A stretch of DNA of 13,108 bases from CAYMJK01 sp043101635 (GCA_043101635.1 JBICIE010000066.1:1-13108), one strand, 5' to 3'. Positions 1 through 7,141 are shown, numbered from the stretch's first letter. Made by a program: numbers and translations. Notes: a model not told the origin generated them from the letters alone.

Positions 1-891
1 CTCCAGCAGCCGCTCCGGGTACGAATCGCGATACACCGTCGGCCATGTCCGCCGCTTCACTTCCCGGTCGAACGCCGCCCGATCCTCCTGCGGCAGCAGC
101 CGCTCGATTTCCGCGGCGTACCGCGCATTGATCGACTTGGCCCGGCGCCCCAGATCCTGCGCCTTGCCCATGAAGTCCTCCCAGAACTCCATCATCTCCG
201 CCTGCTTCTCCAGGTCGAAGGCGTTGTCGAACATCGTGTCCACGGACTCCTCGAACATCCGCTGCCGCTCCGCCAGCACGCTGTCCAACTCCACCTCGTA
301 CCGCAGCAGCGTGTCGCGCACCGCCGGCGGCGCCTCCTTGCCCCCGTGCTCGGCCGCGATCGCCACCAGGTCCACCGCGTCACCGCTGATCATCGAACCC
401 TGACGGGCCTGCTCGCGCCGGCGCATTCGCTGTACCCGGATCCACCGCTCATCGGTCTCCTGCACATCCGCCAGCATCCGCAGGTCGGCGAAGATCCCGT
501 CTTCCAGCTCCTTCATCCGGCGCACGAAACCCTTGATCACCGGCGGCATCTGCTCCTGAAACACCGCAAAGTCGCGCGTGTCCTGAAACTCCCGCTGCAG
601 CCGCTCCATCCGCTGCTGGAACGTGTCCGTCGTCTGCTTGAAGTTGTCCAGGTACCCCGCGTGCAGCTCCATCGCAAGCTCTCGCTCCGCCGGACTCATC
701 TCCAGCAGGTCGCAGTAGCTCGACATGCCCTTGCGGCTCACCGCCGCCTCGGTCATGTCGCCCATGCCGCCGAACCCGCCCATCATGCCGAACTGCGCCG
801 CCGCCGGCGCAGGCGCCAGCAGCGTCGTCGCCGCGGCGAGCGCCACCGCAAGCCCTCGAATCGCGCAGGATGTGATGCGCCACCGTCTCAT
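1..891 (-). CDS. Exported helical protein, paralogue 1 of 3 (3' end outside window)
   Basis: The reading frame is open from an ATG at 891 to the window edge, giving 297 residues with no stop. The start is supported by GGAGG seven bases upstream. Residues 1-32 form a signal peptide (MRRWR n-region, Ala/Leu-rich core, cleavage near APAAA-Q), followed by a Met/Gly/Phe-rich linker and then long, charged, probably coiled helices. It aligns by eye with the next two genes at shared landmarks: W150-x2-V-x2-M-RRRE, VDL at 173-175, YEVELDSVLAERQ at 199-210 and the TVYRDS stretch near 285-290. The missing C-terminus should carry the region equivalent to GFEDL and what follows. I do not recognise a named family. 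The layout and charged helices resemble periplasmic Spy/CpxP (LTXXQ-type) proteins, but that is inference. Function is unknown; an extracytoplasmic location is likely. Confidence 0.85.
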   Translation of the reverse strand, partial: MRRWRITSCAIRGLAVALAAATTLLAPAPAAAQFGMMGGFGGMGDMTEAAVSRKGMSSYCDLLEMSPAERELAMELHAGYLDNFKQTTDTFQQRMERLQREFQDTRDFAVFQEQMPPVIKGFVRRMKELEDGIFADLRMLADVQETDERWIRVQRMRRREQARQGSMISGDAVDLVAIAAEHGGKEAPPAVRDTLLRYEVELDSVLAERQRMFEESVDTMFDNAFDLEKQAEMMEFWEDFMGKAQDLGRRAKSINARYAAEIERLLPQEDRAAFDREVKRRTWPTVYRDSYPERLLE

Positions 892-918
892 GATCGCCCT
901 CCAGGATCCAGGAATGCC

Positions 919-947
919 GATGCCGGCCGCGCCCGCGGCCCGGCATC
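919..947 (-). other. Strong intergenic hairpin between paralogues 1 and 2
   Basis: Bases 919-931 pair with 934-947 over about 12-13 base pairs with one bulged C. The inner pairs open to leave a realistic four-base loop. The hairpin lies 57 bases after the stop of the upstream gene and 27 bases before the next ATG. No T-tract follows on the minus strand, so it is not a classical rho-independent terminator. It could be a processing or attenuation structure within an operon. Confidence 0.45.
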
Positions 948-1004
948 CAACTTTAACCCGTCCCGGCGCCCAACGTTGCACGAATCACCCCTCCGCCCGA
1001 GCCG

Positions 1005-2246
1005 TCATCCCCCGCCCCGAATGTCCAGCATCATCACCTCGCCGACGCCGCGCTCCTGCTGGGCCTCCCGCTGCGGCAGCCGCTCTTCCTGCGCATCGCT
1101 CAGCGTGTCACGCAGCCGCTGCTCCGTCTCCGTATCCAGGTCCCGCCGCGCCTGCCGCGCCTTCTCCAGATCCGACTTCTCGCCCTCCTCCTCGCCGCCG
1201 AATCGGATCTGGAACGCGCCGGACGACTCCTGCCCGCTCTTCTCCGCCTCCGCCAGCTCCCGGGCCCATCGAGCGTTCAGCGACGCCGCCTGCGAGTCGT
1301 ACTGCGCCCGCATCGCCGAGATCGCCTCGCGCTGCCCCGGCGCCAGATCCTCGAACCCCGCCGCAGCCGCCAGCAGCCGCGATGTGTGCGACTCCCGGTA
1401 GATCCGCGGGAACTTCGCCCGCTCGTACGCGCTGCGCACAGCGCCGCGGGCTTCCTCGCCCAGCAGCGACTCCACCTGCGCGATCACGCTGTCGTTCAAC
1501 TGCCGGATGCGCAGCGCGATCTCCCGCTGATCCTCCATCAACTCGTTGATCTGCTCCAGCCGAGCAGGATCGAACCGGCGAAAATCACCGGTCTCCTCCA
1601 TCTCGGCGACCGCGCGCTGCCGCTCCGCCAGCAGCGAGTCCAGTTGCAGTTCGTACCGATCCAGCGCCTCCGCCGTCTCGCTCGAAAGGGCGTACGTCCG
1701 CCCGACCTCGCGCACCACCTGCGTCACATCGACGTTCGCCGTCGACACCGGACCGCTGTCGATCTGCGTCTCCCGGCGCCGGGCCCGCTCCACGCGCGGC
1801 CACTGGGCCTCCTGCGCCGCATCCATCAGCAGCGACTTCAGATCGCCGAAGAACGCCCGCTCCAGTTCCTCCGTCCGCTGGCGGAACGCCTGCCCCGACG
1901 CCTGCATCCGCTCCACCATCGCCTCGGCGTCGCGCGTGTCTTCGAACTCCAGCCGAGACTGCTCCATCGACGAGCGCCGCGCGTCCTGGGCCTCCCGGAC
2001 CGCCTCCCGATACCCCTCCAGCAGCATCTGCGCCGCCTCCCGCTGCATCTCGTCCAGACCCAGCGTCTCGGCGTACCCCTCCAGGCTCTTCGGGCTGATC
2101 GGCTCATAGCCCCCGCCGCCCGGCCCGGAGGTCCGGGCCGAGACGAACACCTGCTGCTGACCGGCGCACACCCCCGGCAACCCCAGCCCCGCCAGGCTCG
2201 CCAACGCCAGGGTCCATCCCGCCGCCACGCTGGTTCCGCTTCTCAT
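1005..2246 (-). CDS. Exported helical protein, paralogue 2 of 3
   Basis: 413 residues. The frame stays open further upstream, but the ATG at 2246 is chosen because it begins a signal peptide and has GGAG about eight bases upstream. Residues 1-28 are the signal peptide (hydrophobic core TLALASLAGLGLPG, cleavage near VCA-G). C27 is not in a good lipobox. A Gly-rich linker at 40-46 leads into helical, Glu/Arg/Gln-rich sequence to the end. Landmarks shared with both neighbours are DLKSLL near 135-140, QWPRVERARRR at 148-158, RYELQLDSLLAERQ at 197-210 and RIYRES at 281-286. GFEDL-x3-Q at 297-305 and a final DAQEERLP are shared with paralogue 3. These Q-containing motifs are reminiscent of LTXXQ proteins, which bind misfolded proteins or metals in the periplasm. 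That assignment is tentative. Confidence 0.87.
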   Translation of the reverse strand: MRSGTSVAAGWTLALASLAGLGLPGVCAGQQQVFVSARTSGPGGGGYEPISPKSLEGYAETLGLDEMQREAAQMLLEGYREAVREAQDARRSSMEQSRLEFEDTRDAEAMVERMQASGQAFRQRTEELERAFFGDLKSLLMDAAQEAQWPRVERARRRETQIDSGPVSTANVDVTQVVREVGRTYALSSETAEALDRYELQLDSLLAERQRAVAEMEETGDFRRFDPARLEQINELMEDQREIALRIRQLNDSVIAQVESLLGEEARGAVRSAYERAKFPRIYRESHTSRLLAAAAGFEDLAPGQREAISAMRAQYDSQAASLNARWARELAEAEKSGQESSGAFQIRFGGEEEGEKSDLEKARQARRDLDTETEQRLRDTLSDAQEERLPQREAQQERGVGEVMMLDIRGGG

Positions 2247-2364
2247 GCTTCGTCTCCGGTTGAGGGGCGCAGCGCCCGCCTCGCCCGGCCAATCCGGCGC
2301 GCGGCGTAGGCGCCCGTCCATCCAGACGCCCCACCACCGACTGTCCGTCGGAGTTTCTGGCCGA

Positions 2365-2380
2365 GACCCGCGCACGGGTC
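2365..2380 (-). terminator. Weak hairpin downstream of paralogue 3
   Basis: GACCCG at 2365-2370 pairs perfectly with CGGGTC at 2375-2380 around a four-base loop, starting nine bases after the stop at 2389. A second five-pair hairpin lies at 2337-2351. There is no T-run, so a termination role is only suggested by position. Confidence 0.25.
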
Positions 2381-2388
2381 CCCGGCTG

Positions 2389-3615
2389 TCAGTTGATGTC
2401 CCGGCCGCGGGCCGCCTGACCGCCCCGCTGCCGACCCCCGGCGTCCCGCTGCGGCTCCGGCCGCGGCAGGCGCTCGATCTGCGCTTCCGTCAGCGTCTCC
2501 GACAGCAGGTCGAGGGTCTGCCGGTCCAGATCCCGCCGCTTGTCCATCAGCTCGCGCGTCCCGTCATCGTCACCCCCCCGGCCGCCGCGACCCTGCTGCC
2601 CCCCGCGCTGGAACCGCATCCGCATGAAGGTCCGCGCGTCGGCATCCTCCTCGGCCTTCTCGATCTCGCGGGCAAGCTGCGCGTTCAGCGGCGCAAGCTG
2701 GCCGTCGTAGCGGTCCTTCAGGGCCTGCACGGCCGCCTTCTGGTTCTCCGTCAGATCCTCGAACCCCATCGCCGCGTCCAGGGCCCGGCTCGCCTGCGTC
2801 GGCCGGTACACCCGCGGCAGCGCCGCCTCCTGCACCGCCGCGCGGAACGCCGCCGCCTTCTCCGCGTCCAGCAGCGCCGCGATCTGGTCCGCGTAGCGAC
2901 GGTTCACGTCGCGCACCTGCTTGCTGGCGTCCCGGGCGTTGTCGAACACCCGCTCGATCCGATCCTGATCGCCATCTTCGAACAACTCGCGAACCTGCCC
3001 GAACGCGTCCTCGATCACCTGGTTTCGGCGCACCAGCACGCGGTCAAGGTCGACCTCATACAGGCCCAGCGCTGCTGTCACCCGCGGGTTGTCGCCAACC
3101 TCCACTTCCGAGGCGATCTGCACCAGGTCCACCCGCTCCCCGCTCATCAGCCCGCGCTGCAGCGTCGTGTTACGACGGTGGGCCCGCTCGACCTTGGGCC
3201 ACGCCTGCTCCTGCTCCGGCGTCAGCAGCGATTTGACATCGCTGAAGAACGTCTGCTCCAGGTTCTCCCGGCGCTGCTGGTACGCCTCCCCCTGCTCCCG
3301 CACCCCCTCGAACGCCGACCGGTCCTGCGTCTGCTGAAACTCGGCCCGGGCGTCCTCCATCGCGTCGCGGAACTTCTGGGCCTCTGCCTCGATCGAGTCC
3401 CGGTAGCTCTCGAACAGGGCCATCGCCAGCTCCCGCTGGCCCTCATCCATCCCCAGCATCCCGGCGTAGGTCTCCAGGTCGCGCGTGCTCACCGACGGTC
3501 CCATCTGCCCGCCGCCGAAGGGGCCGCCCCCTCCAGGCTGGGCCCGGGCGACCGGGACGAGAGTGGCGATCGCGAGCGCCGCGCCTGCGGCCAGTCTGAG
3601 CATCCGTCCGTTCAT
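2389..3615 (-). CDS. Exported helical LTxxQ-like protein, paralogue 3 of 3
   Basis: 408 residues from an ATG at 3615 with GGAG seven bases upstream; the longer open frame to 4182 has no signal sequence at its start and would overlap the hydrolase gene. Residues 1-25 are a signal peptide (AAGAALAIATLVPVARA-Q). A Gly-rich linker with Met and Phe follows (28-39), then charged helices. DLTENQKAAVQALKDRY at 287-303 and LTPEQEQAWPKVERAHRR at 131-148 give LTxxQ-like motifs, the best in the trio. A low-complexity Gln/Gly/Arg segment (336-352) and an Arg/Gly-rich tail (388-406) follow. Known LTXXQ proteins (Spy, CpxP) are periplasmic and much shorter, so the resemblance is structural at most. It is probably co-transcribed with paralogues 2 and 1: same strand, gaps of 142 and 113 bases, each with its own ribosome site. 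Confidence 0.88.
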   Translation of the reverse strand: MNGRMLRLAAGAALAIATLVPVARAQPGGGGPFGGGQMGPSVSTRDLETYAGMLGMDEGQRELAMALFESYRDSIEAEAQKFRDAMEDARAEFQQTQDRSAFEGVREQGEAYQQRRENLEQTFFSDVKSLLTPEQEQAWPKVERAHRRNTTLQRGLMSGERVDLVQIASEVEVGDNPRVTAALGLYEVDLDRVLVRRNQVIEDAFGQVRELFEDGDQDRIERVFDNARDASKQVRDVNRRYADQIAALLDAEKAAAFRAAVQEAALPRVYRPTQASRALDAAMGFEDLTENQKAAVQALKDRYDGQLAPLNAQLAREIEKAEEDADARTFMRMRFQRGGQQGRGGRGGDDDGTRELMDKRRDLDRQTLDLLSETLTEAQIERLPRPEPQRDAGGRQRGGQAARGRDIN

Positions 3616-3700
3616 GAGAGGTCTCCATGGAGCCGGAACTCCCGGCCGCGTGCGGCACAACGCCGGACCCGGCGCCCTATTCCATCCCGCCCGGTCCCCG

Positions 3701-4492
3701 TCATCCATCGAGCAGCGCCGCCCTCCCGCGCCAAACCCCGTCGACCCAGCCCGCAATCGCCAGCCCGGCGCCCGCCGCCGCAAGCCGCCCCAGCCGCTCG
3801 CCGCCCGGCGCCCAGATCCCGCTGCCCCCGGCCGCCGCCAGCCCGCCCGTCGGCCCCCCGTAGTTCGCCATGACCACCGCCATCCCGTGCCCGCGGGCAT
3901 AGCCCGCCAAGGCGCCCGTCTCCGCCTCGTAGTCGCCTGGGATGATGAACATGCTGGCAAGGTACAGGTCCGCCCCGCGCCGGGCCGCCGCGGCCGGATG
4001 GGCCGCATCGCCCGTGTCGGCGCAGATCGCAATCGCCGCCCTGTGGTCGCCGATGCCCAGCAGCGGATCGCGCTCGCCGGGCTCGAAGACCCTCGCCTCC
4101 GCCGGCGGGACCGCCCCGCCCGGATTGACCTCGGCCCCGAACGCCCCGAGCCGCCGCTTGGTGTAGATGTCGGTTGCGCCATCCGCCCCGAGGATGACCG
4201 CCCCGATGTGCAGCCGCCCGCCGAGGGCGACCGGCGCCCCCACCACCAGCGTCACGCGGCGCCCTGCCGCCACATCGACCAGCGGCGCCAGGCGCGAGTC
4301 GCCCTCGGAGAAGGCAAGCTCGCGCGCCAGGTCCAGCTCGTACCCCGTCAGCGAGAGTTCCGGAAAGACGACGAGCTGCGCGCCACCGTCCGCCGCGGCT
4401 TCGGCAAGACGCATGTGCTCCGCGAGATTGGCCTCGACATCCCCCCGGATCGGAACGGTCTGCGCCGCGGCGATAATGAGCGGAAGCGTCAC
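3701..4492 (-). CDS. Carbon-nitrogen hydrolase (nitrilase superfamily)
   Basis: 263 residues, cytoplasmic, no signal sequence. The nitrilase-superfamily Glu-Lys-Cys triad is visible: E45 in VVFPELSLTGY, K112 in IYTKRRLG, and C157 in IAICADTGD. Family members hydrolyse or condense amide or nitrile C-N bonds through the cysteine. The substrate cannot be told from sequence; simple amidases or omega-amidase/carbamoylase-like enzymes are possible. At 263 residues it is a stand-alone domain with no NAD-synthetase fusion. The start is GTG at 4492. The only earlier in-frame option is CTG at 4498, because a TAA lies at 4502-4504. No good Shine-Dalgarno is seen; the nearest purine run is a G-run about 13 bases upstream. 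The gene ends 85 bases before the start of paralogue 3 and may be transcribed with it, but no functional link is evident. Confidence 0.9.
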   Translation of the reverse strand: MTLPLIIAAAQTVPIRGDVEANLAEHMRLAEAAADGGAQLVVFPELSLTGYELDLARELAFSEGDSRLAPLVDVAAGRRVTLVVGAPVALGGRLHIGAVILGADGATDIYTKRRLGAFGAEVNPGGAVPPAEARVFEPGERDPLLGIGDHRAAIAICADTGDAAHPAAAARRGADLYLASMFIIPGDYEAETGALAGYARGHGMAVVMANYGGPTGGLAAAGGSGIWAPGGERLGRLAAAGAGLAIAGWVDGVWRGRAALLDG

Positions 4493-4509
4493 GCGCAGAG
4501 GTTACCCCC

Positions 4510-4534
4510 GTGGCATCGGGCTTCCGCCCGATGT
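4510..4534 (+). repeat. Palindromic repeat element, copy A
   Basis: CATCGGGC (4514-4521) and GCCCGATG (4526-4533) form a perfect eight-pair stem around a TTCC loop, flanked by GTGG on the left and T on the right. The same 25-base layout, with the two inner G-C pairs flipped, is found in reverse orientation at 8172-8196. This copy lies between the stop of the surface protein gene and the start of the hydrolase gene. It could act as a transcript-end hairpin for either strand, although no T-tract follows. Confidence 0.6.
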
Positions 4535-4599
4535 CTTCTCGCTCGGCGCCTGAACTCCGACCACCCGCCGGTTGCCTGGCCGGAACTCCACAAACACAC

Positions 4600-7137
4600 C
4601 TACGAACACCCCGCCGCAAACGCGTTCTGGTAGCACAGGAAGTCGAACAGCGTCAGCTCGCGATCCTCATCGCAGTCGGCGCCGAGACCGCCCACGGTGA
4701 ACATGCTCTGGAAGCACAGGAAGTCCGCAGCGGTCAGTTCGCCATCGCCATCGCAGTCGGCCGGGCAGGCGCTGTATTTGGCCAGGAACGCTTCCAGGCC
4801 CCCCGCGCTCGCCCCACCCAGGCTGCCGGACGTATGCCCGCTGATGTACGCGTTACCGGCGCTGTCCACCGCGACCGCCCGGCTCCGCTCCTCGCCTTCC
4901 GGTGTACCCAGCGCCCGGGTCCACAGCAGATCCCCGGCCGGGTTGTACTTCGCCAGCAGGGCGCCACCGGCTGTCCAGCCGCTGATGTACGCGTTGCCGG
5001 CGGTGTCCGTCGCCACCCCGTAGGCGATATCGACGCCCCGTGTGCCGAGTTGCCTGACCCATAGCAGCGTGCCGGACGGGTCGTACTTCGCCAGGATCGC
5101 GTCACCGTTATCCACGTAGGGCCCGCCCAGAGAGCCCTCGGTCATGCCACTGATATACGCGTTGCCGGCGCCATCCACCGCCACCGCGAAGCACCAGTCG
5201 GGACTTGTCGAGCCGAGCTGCCGGACCCACAGCCGCGCGCCAGACGGGTCGTACTTCGCCAGGAACACGTCGCTGGGGATACTCGGTTTGGGCCCGCCCA
5301 GGCTTCCGAAGGTCCTGCCGGCGATATACGCGTTGCCGGAGCTGTCTACAGCGACACCGTGGCACCACTCGCTGCTCGGCGTGCCGATCTGCCGCACCCA
5401 CAGCACGGCGCCGGATGCGTCGTACTTGGCCAGGAATGCGTCAACGCCCCCCGCGCTGGGCCCACCAAGGCTGCCCCATGTGGAGCCGCTCACATACGCG
5501 CTGCCTGCGCTGTCCACCGCCACCGAAATGCTGCTCTGGTCGGTCGCGGGGCCGAACTGCTGGATCCAAAGCAGCTTCCCGGATGCATCGTGCTTGGCCA
5601 GGAATGCGTCCCAGTTCCCCGAGACAGGGCCACCGAGATTCCCCTGTGTCAGGCCGCTCGCGTAGACGTTGCCAGCGCTGTCTGCCGCGACCGACGCGCC
5701 GAGGTCACGGGCAGATGTACCGAACTGCCGGAGCCACACCAGCGCCCCGGACGCATCGTACTTCGCAAGGAGAACGTCCGAGTGCCCCGCGCCGGGTCCG
5801 CCGAGGCTCCCGTCTGTGTGCCCGCAGATGTAGGCGTTGCCGGCGCTGTCGAGCGCAACCGCGTGACTGTCATCCTCACCCGAAGCGCCGAGCTGCCGGA
5901 TCCACGCGACCCCGTACGGATCCTCCGCCGCGGCCGGTCCGCTCAGCAGCGCCAGTGCGCCCGCGGCGCATGCCACGCGCGACACCCGCCGCCGCCTGCG
6001 CATCGCGAGGATCCCGCCCAAGCCCAGCAGCCCCAGCGCCCCCGGCGCCGGGACCACCCGGATCTGGGCCAGCGCCTCGTCGAACTCGACCGGCCCCGAC
6101 ACGAACGACCACCGGTCGAAGTACACCCAGAAGTCGCTCGTCCGCGTCGACAGTTCGATCGTCCGGGCGCTGAAGTCGGTCACCGTGAAGTCAGCCTCCC
6201 AGATCTCGATCGGGTTGCGCGGGTCCGACCAGATGCCCGCCGGCGGGAAGTGCAGTTGCCCGGAGATGATGCCGGTGACATCGGGCCCATCGATCACGCC
6301 GGCGCTCGTGCCCGGACCGAGGAGCAGCAGGGCCGGATCGCTCCATCCCGGCTCGCTTGCCAGCGCATCCAGCCGCGCCCCGGCGAAGGCGTAGTGCGTC
6401 GGCGCAACCTGCGCCCACAGGCGCACGGTGGCCGTGGGCGCCGCCGGCGACAGCGTGTCGCGGTCCAGTTCGAAGAACAGCCGGTTCTCCGCCATCTGCG
6501 CCGAAGCGGCGCCCGTCAGTGCGCACGCGCCGGCCACCGCGCCGAGTATCCGCCTGCGTCGCGTCGCCGCAAGCGCGCCGATCCCAAGCAGCCCCAGCGC
6601 CCCCGGCGCCGGGACCACACGGATCTCGTGGAAGCCCTCGTGCGAGTCGCGCAGCTCGCTGACCGAACTGTCCCTCCACGGATACACCGCGTACATGCGC
6701 GTCTCGGTTGCGATCGAGATCGTTCGGGGCGCAAAGTCGGTGATGGCGAACTCGGCCTTCCACACTTCGATCGGGTTCGTCGGGTCGGCCCAGGCCGTGC
6801 TGGGGAAGTTCAACTGCCCGATGACCAGGCCAAGCACATCCGACCCGCTGATGGAGCCGGGCGTCGTCCCCGGCCCGCGCAGCACCAGCGTCGGGTCGCT
6901 CCACCCCGGCTCGCTCGCCAGCACATCGAGGCGGGCGCCCGCAAACGCCCATTCATGCGCCGGGAACTCGGCGAACAGATGCAGCGTGATCGTCGGCTGC
7001 GCTGGCGAGAGCACGGCCGGAGCGTCCCACAGAAACCCCGTGTCCGACTGCGCTGCCGCGGGCGGGACAGTCCCGCAGAGGGCTCCCCAGAAGATGGGGA
7101 TCGCCAGCGCGGGCGCACGGCCAGTCTTGGAAGGCAT
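4600..7137 (-). CDS. Composite secreted protein: two PEP-CTERM-type modules fused to an SBBP propeller with GC-type dockerin
   Basis: 845 residues from an ATG at 7137 preceded by AAAGGAGG; the upstream in-frame extension is rejected because it lacks a signal sequence. Residues 1-29 are a signal peptide (cleavage near PPAAA-Q). Module 1 (about 30-174) ends in VPAPG (175-179), a hydrophobic helix and RRRR (193-196). The chain continues into ILGAVAGACALTGAASA-Q (197-213), which looks like a signal peptide. Module 2 (214-361) is a paralogue of module 1 (both have FAGARLD-x-LASEPGWSDP). It ends in VPAPG (362-366), a helix and RRRRR (380-384). A third signal-like segment ends at GPAAA-E (404). Then come seven propeller-type repeats of about 55 residues (410-789; repeat 6 is shortened) and a six-cysteine dockerin-like tail (791-844). 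Known PEP-CTERM tails are C-terminal sorting signals, so two internal ones are abnormal. Surface localisation is likely; the ligand is unknown. Confidence 0.9.
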   Translation of the reverse strand: MPSKTGRAPALAIPIFWGALCGTVPPAAAQSDTGFLWDAPAVLSPAQPTITLHLFAEFPAHEWAFAGARLDVLASEPGWSDPTLVLRGPGTTPGSISGSDVLGLVIGQLNFPSTAWADPTNPIEVWKAEFAITDFAPRTISIATETRMYAVYPWRDSSVSELRDSHEGFHEIRVVPAPGALGLLGIGALAATRRRRILGAVAGACALTGAASAQMAENRLFFELDRDTLSPAAPTATVRLWAQVAPTHYAFAGARLDALASEPGWSDPALLLLGPGTSAGVIDGPDVTGIISGQLHFPPAGIWSDPRNPIEIWEADFTVTDFSARTIELSTRTSDFWVYFDRWSFVSGPVEFDEALAQIRVVPAPGALGLLGLGGILAMRRRRRVSRVACAAGALALLSGPAAAEDPYGVAWIRQLGASGEDDSHAVALDSAGNAYICGHTDGSLGGPGAGHSDVLLAKYDASGALVWLRQFGTSARDLGASVAADSAGNVYASGLTQGNLGGPVSGNWDAFLAKHDASGKLLWIQQFGPATDQSSISVAVDSAGSAYVSGSTWGSLGGPSAGGVDAFLAKYDASGAVLWVRQIGTPSSEWCHGVAVDSSGNAYIAGRTFGSLGGPKPSIPSDVFLAKYDPSGARLWVRQLGSTSPDWCFAVAVDGAGNAYISGMTEGSLGGPYVDNGDAILAKYDPSGTLLWVRQLGTRGVDIAYGVATDTAGNAYISGWTAGGALLAKYNPAGDLLWTRALGTPEGEERSRAVAVDSAGNAYISGHTSGSLGGASAGGLEAFLAKYSACPADCDGDGELTAADFLCFQSMFTVGGLGADCDEDRELTLFDFLCYQNAFAAGCS
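4606..4767 (-). other. GC-type dockerin-like C-terminal domain
   Basis: Encodes residues 791-844 of the composite protein: two copies of a C-x-D-x-(D/E)-x-E-L-T-x2-DFLC-(F/Y)-Q pattern, with cysteines at 791, 795, 808, 822, 835 and 844. The first half, CPADCDGDGELTAADFLCFQ, has a dockerin/EF-hand-like calcium loop. The second, CDEDRELTLFDFLCYQ, has a weaker one. In planctomycete proteins this cysteine-rich variant is a common C-terminal anchoring tag; its partner is not established. Confidence 0.8.
4771..5910 (-). repeat. Seven SBBP-type propeller repeats (coding)
   Basis: Each unit follows (L/V)W-x-(R/Q)-x-(L/F/I)G ... (S/A)VAVDSAGNAYISG-x-T-x-GSLGGP ... DAFLAKYDASG. Seven units can be aligned by eye. 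Unit 6 lacks the SLGGP stretch and part of the following loop, making it about ten residues shorter. Units 4 and 5 each have an extra cysteine after a tryptophan (EWCHGVAV and DWCFAVAV). SBBP repeats are expected to form beta-propeller blades. At DNA level the copies are diverged, so this is an old expansion. Confidence 0.85.
5923..6054 (-). other. Internal sorting-tail/signal-peptide junction 2
   Basis: Encodes VPAPGALGLLGLGGILAM, then RRRRR, then VSRVACAAGALALLSGPAAA-E. The arginine cluster serves both as the basic tail of the upstream helix and as the n-region of the downstream one. An ATG at 6003, just before the arginines, could start the propeller protein independently with a complete signal peptide. 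The upstream GGCGGGA, nine or so bases away, is only a weak ribosome site. No stop codon separates the modules. Confidence 0.75.
6026..6057 (-). repeat. 32-bp direct repeat, copy 2
   Basis: Identical over 32 bases to 6587-6618. It encodes the VVPAPGALGLL part of the second internal sorting motif. The flanking sequence diverges quickly, so identity is confined to the motif. Confidence 0.85.
6496..6615 (-). other. Internal sorting-tail/signal-peptide junction 1
   Basis: Encodes VPAPGALGLLGIGALAAT, then RRRR, then ILGAVAGACALTGAASA-Q. There is no ATG, and no plausible GTG or TTG start, before the second hydrophobic segment. Module 2 could therefore be made with its signal only by translating through from module 1. 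A start at the methionine just after the cleavage site (ATG near 6495) would lack any signal. Confidence 0.75.
6587..6618 (-). repeat. 32-bp direct repeat, copy 1
   Basis: Identical to 6026-6057, in the same orientation and codon frame, 561 bases apart. It encodes the VVPAPGALGLL part of the first internal sorting motif. Recombination between the copies would remove module 2 in frame (561 = 3 x 187). Confidence 0.85.
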
Positions 7138-7141
7138 GCCG

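Noticed and set aside
449..946. 165-residue minus-strand frame with Gly/Ala-rich translation
   Set aside because: It is out of frame with the paralogue-1 frame (1-891), which has a signal peptide, a ribosome site and alignment to its two neighbours.
2166..2246. Lipoprotein signal in paralogue 2 (Cys at residue 27)
   Set aside because: Residues before the cysteine (PGV-C) do not fit a lipobox; an ordinary signal peptidase I site follows directly.
3616..4182. 189-residue N-terminal extension of paralogue 3
   Set aside because: It overlaps the nitrilase-family gene in another frame. The ATG at 3615 has both a Shine-Dalgarno and a signal peptide.
4600..7137. Assembly or sequencing error joining three genes
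   Set aside because: Not excluded, but less likely. Both joints keep the frame, two independent losses of stop codons would be needed, and there is no repeat long enough to explain both joints. Read mapping is needed to settle it.
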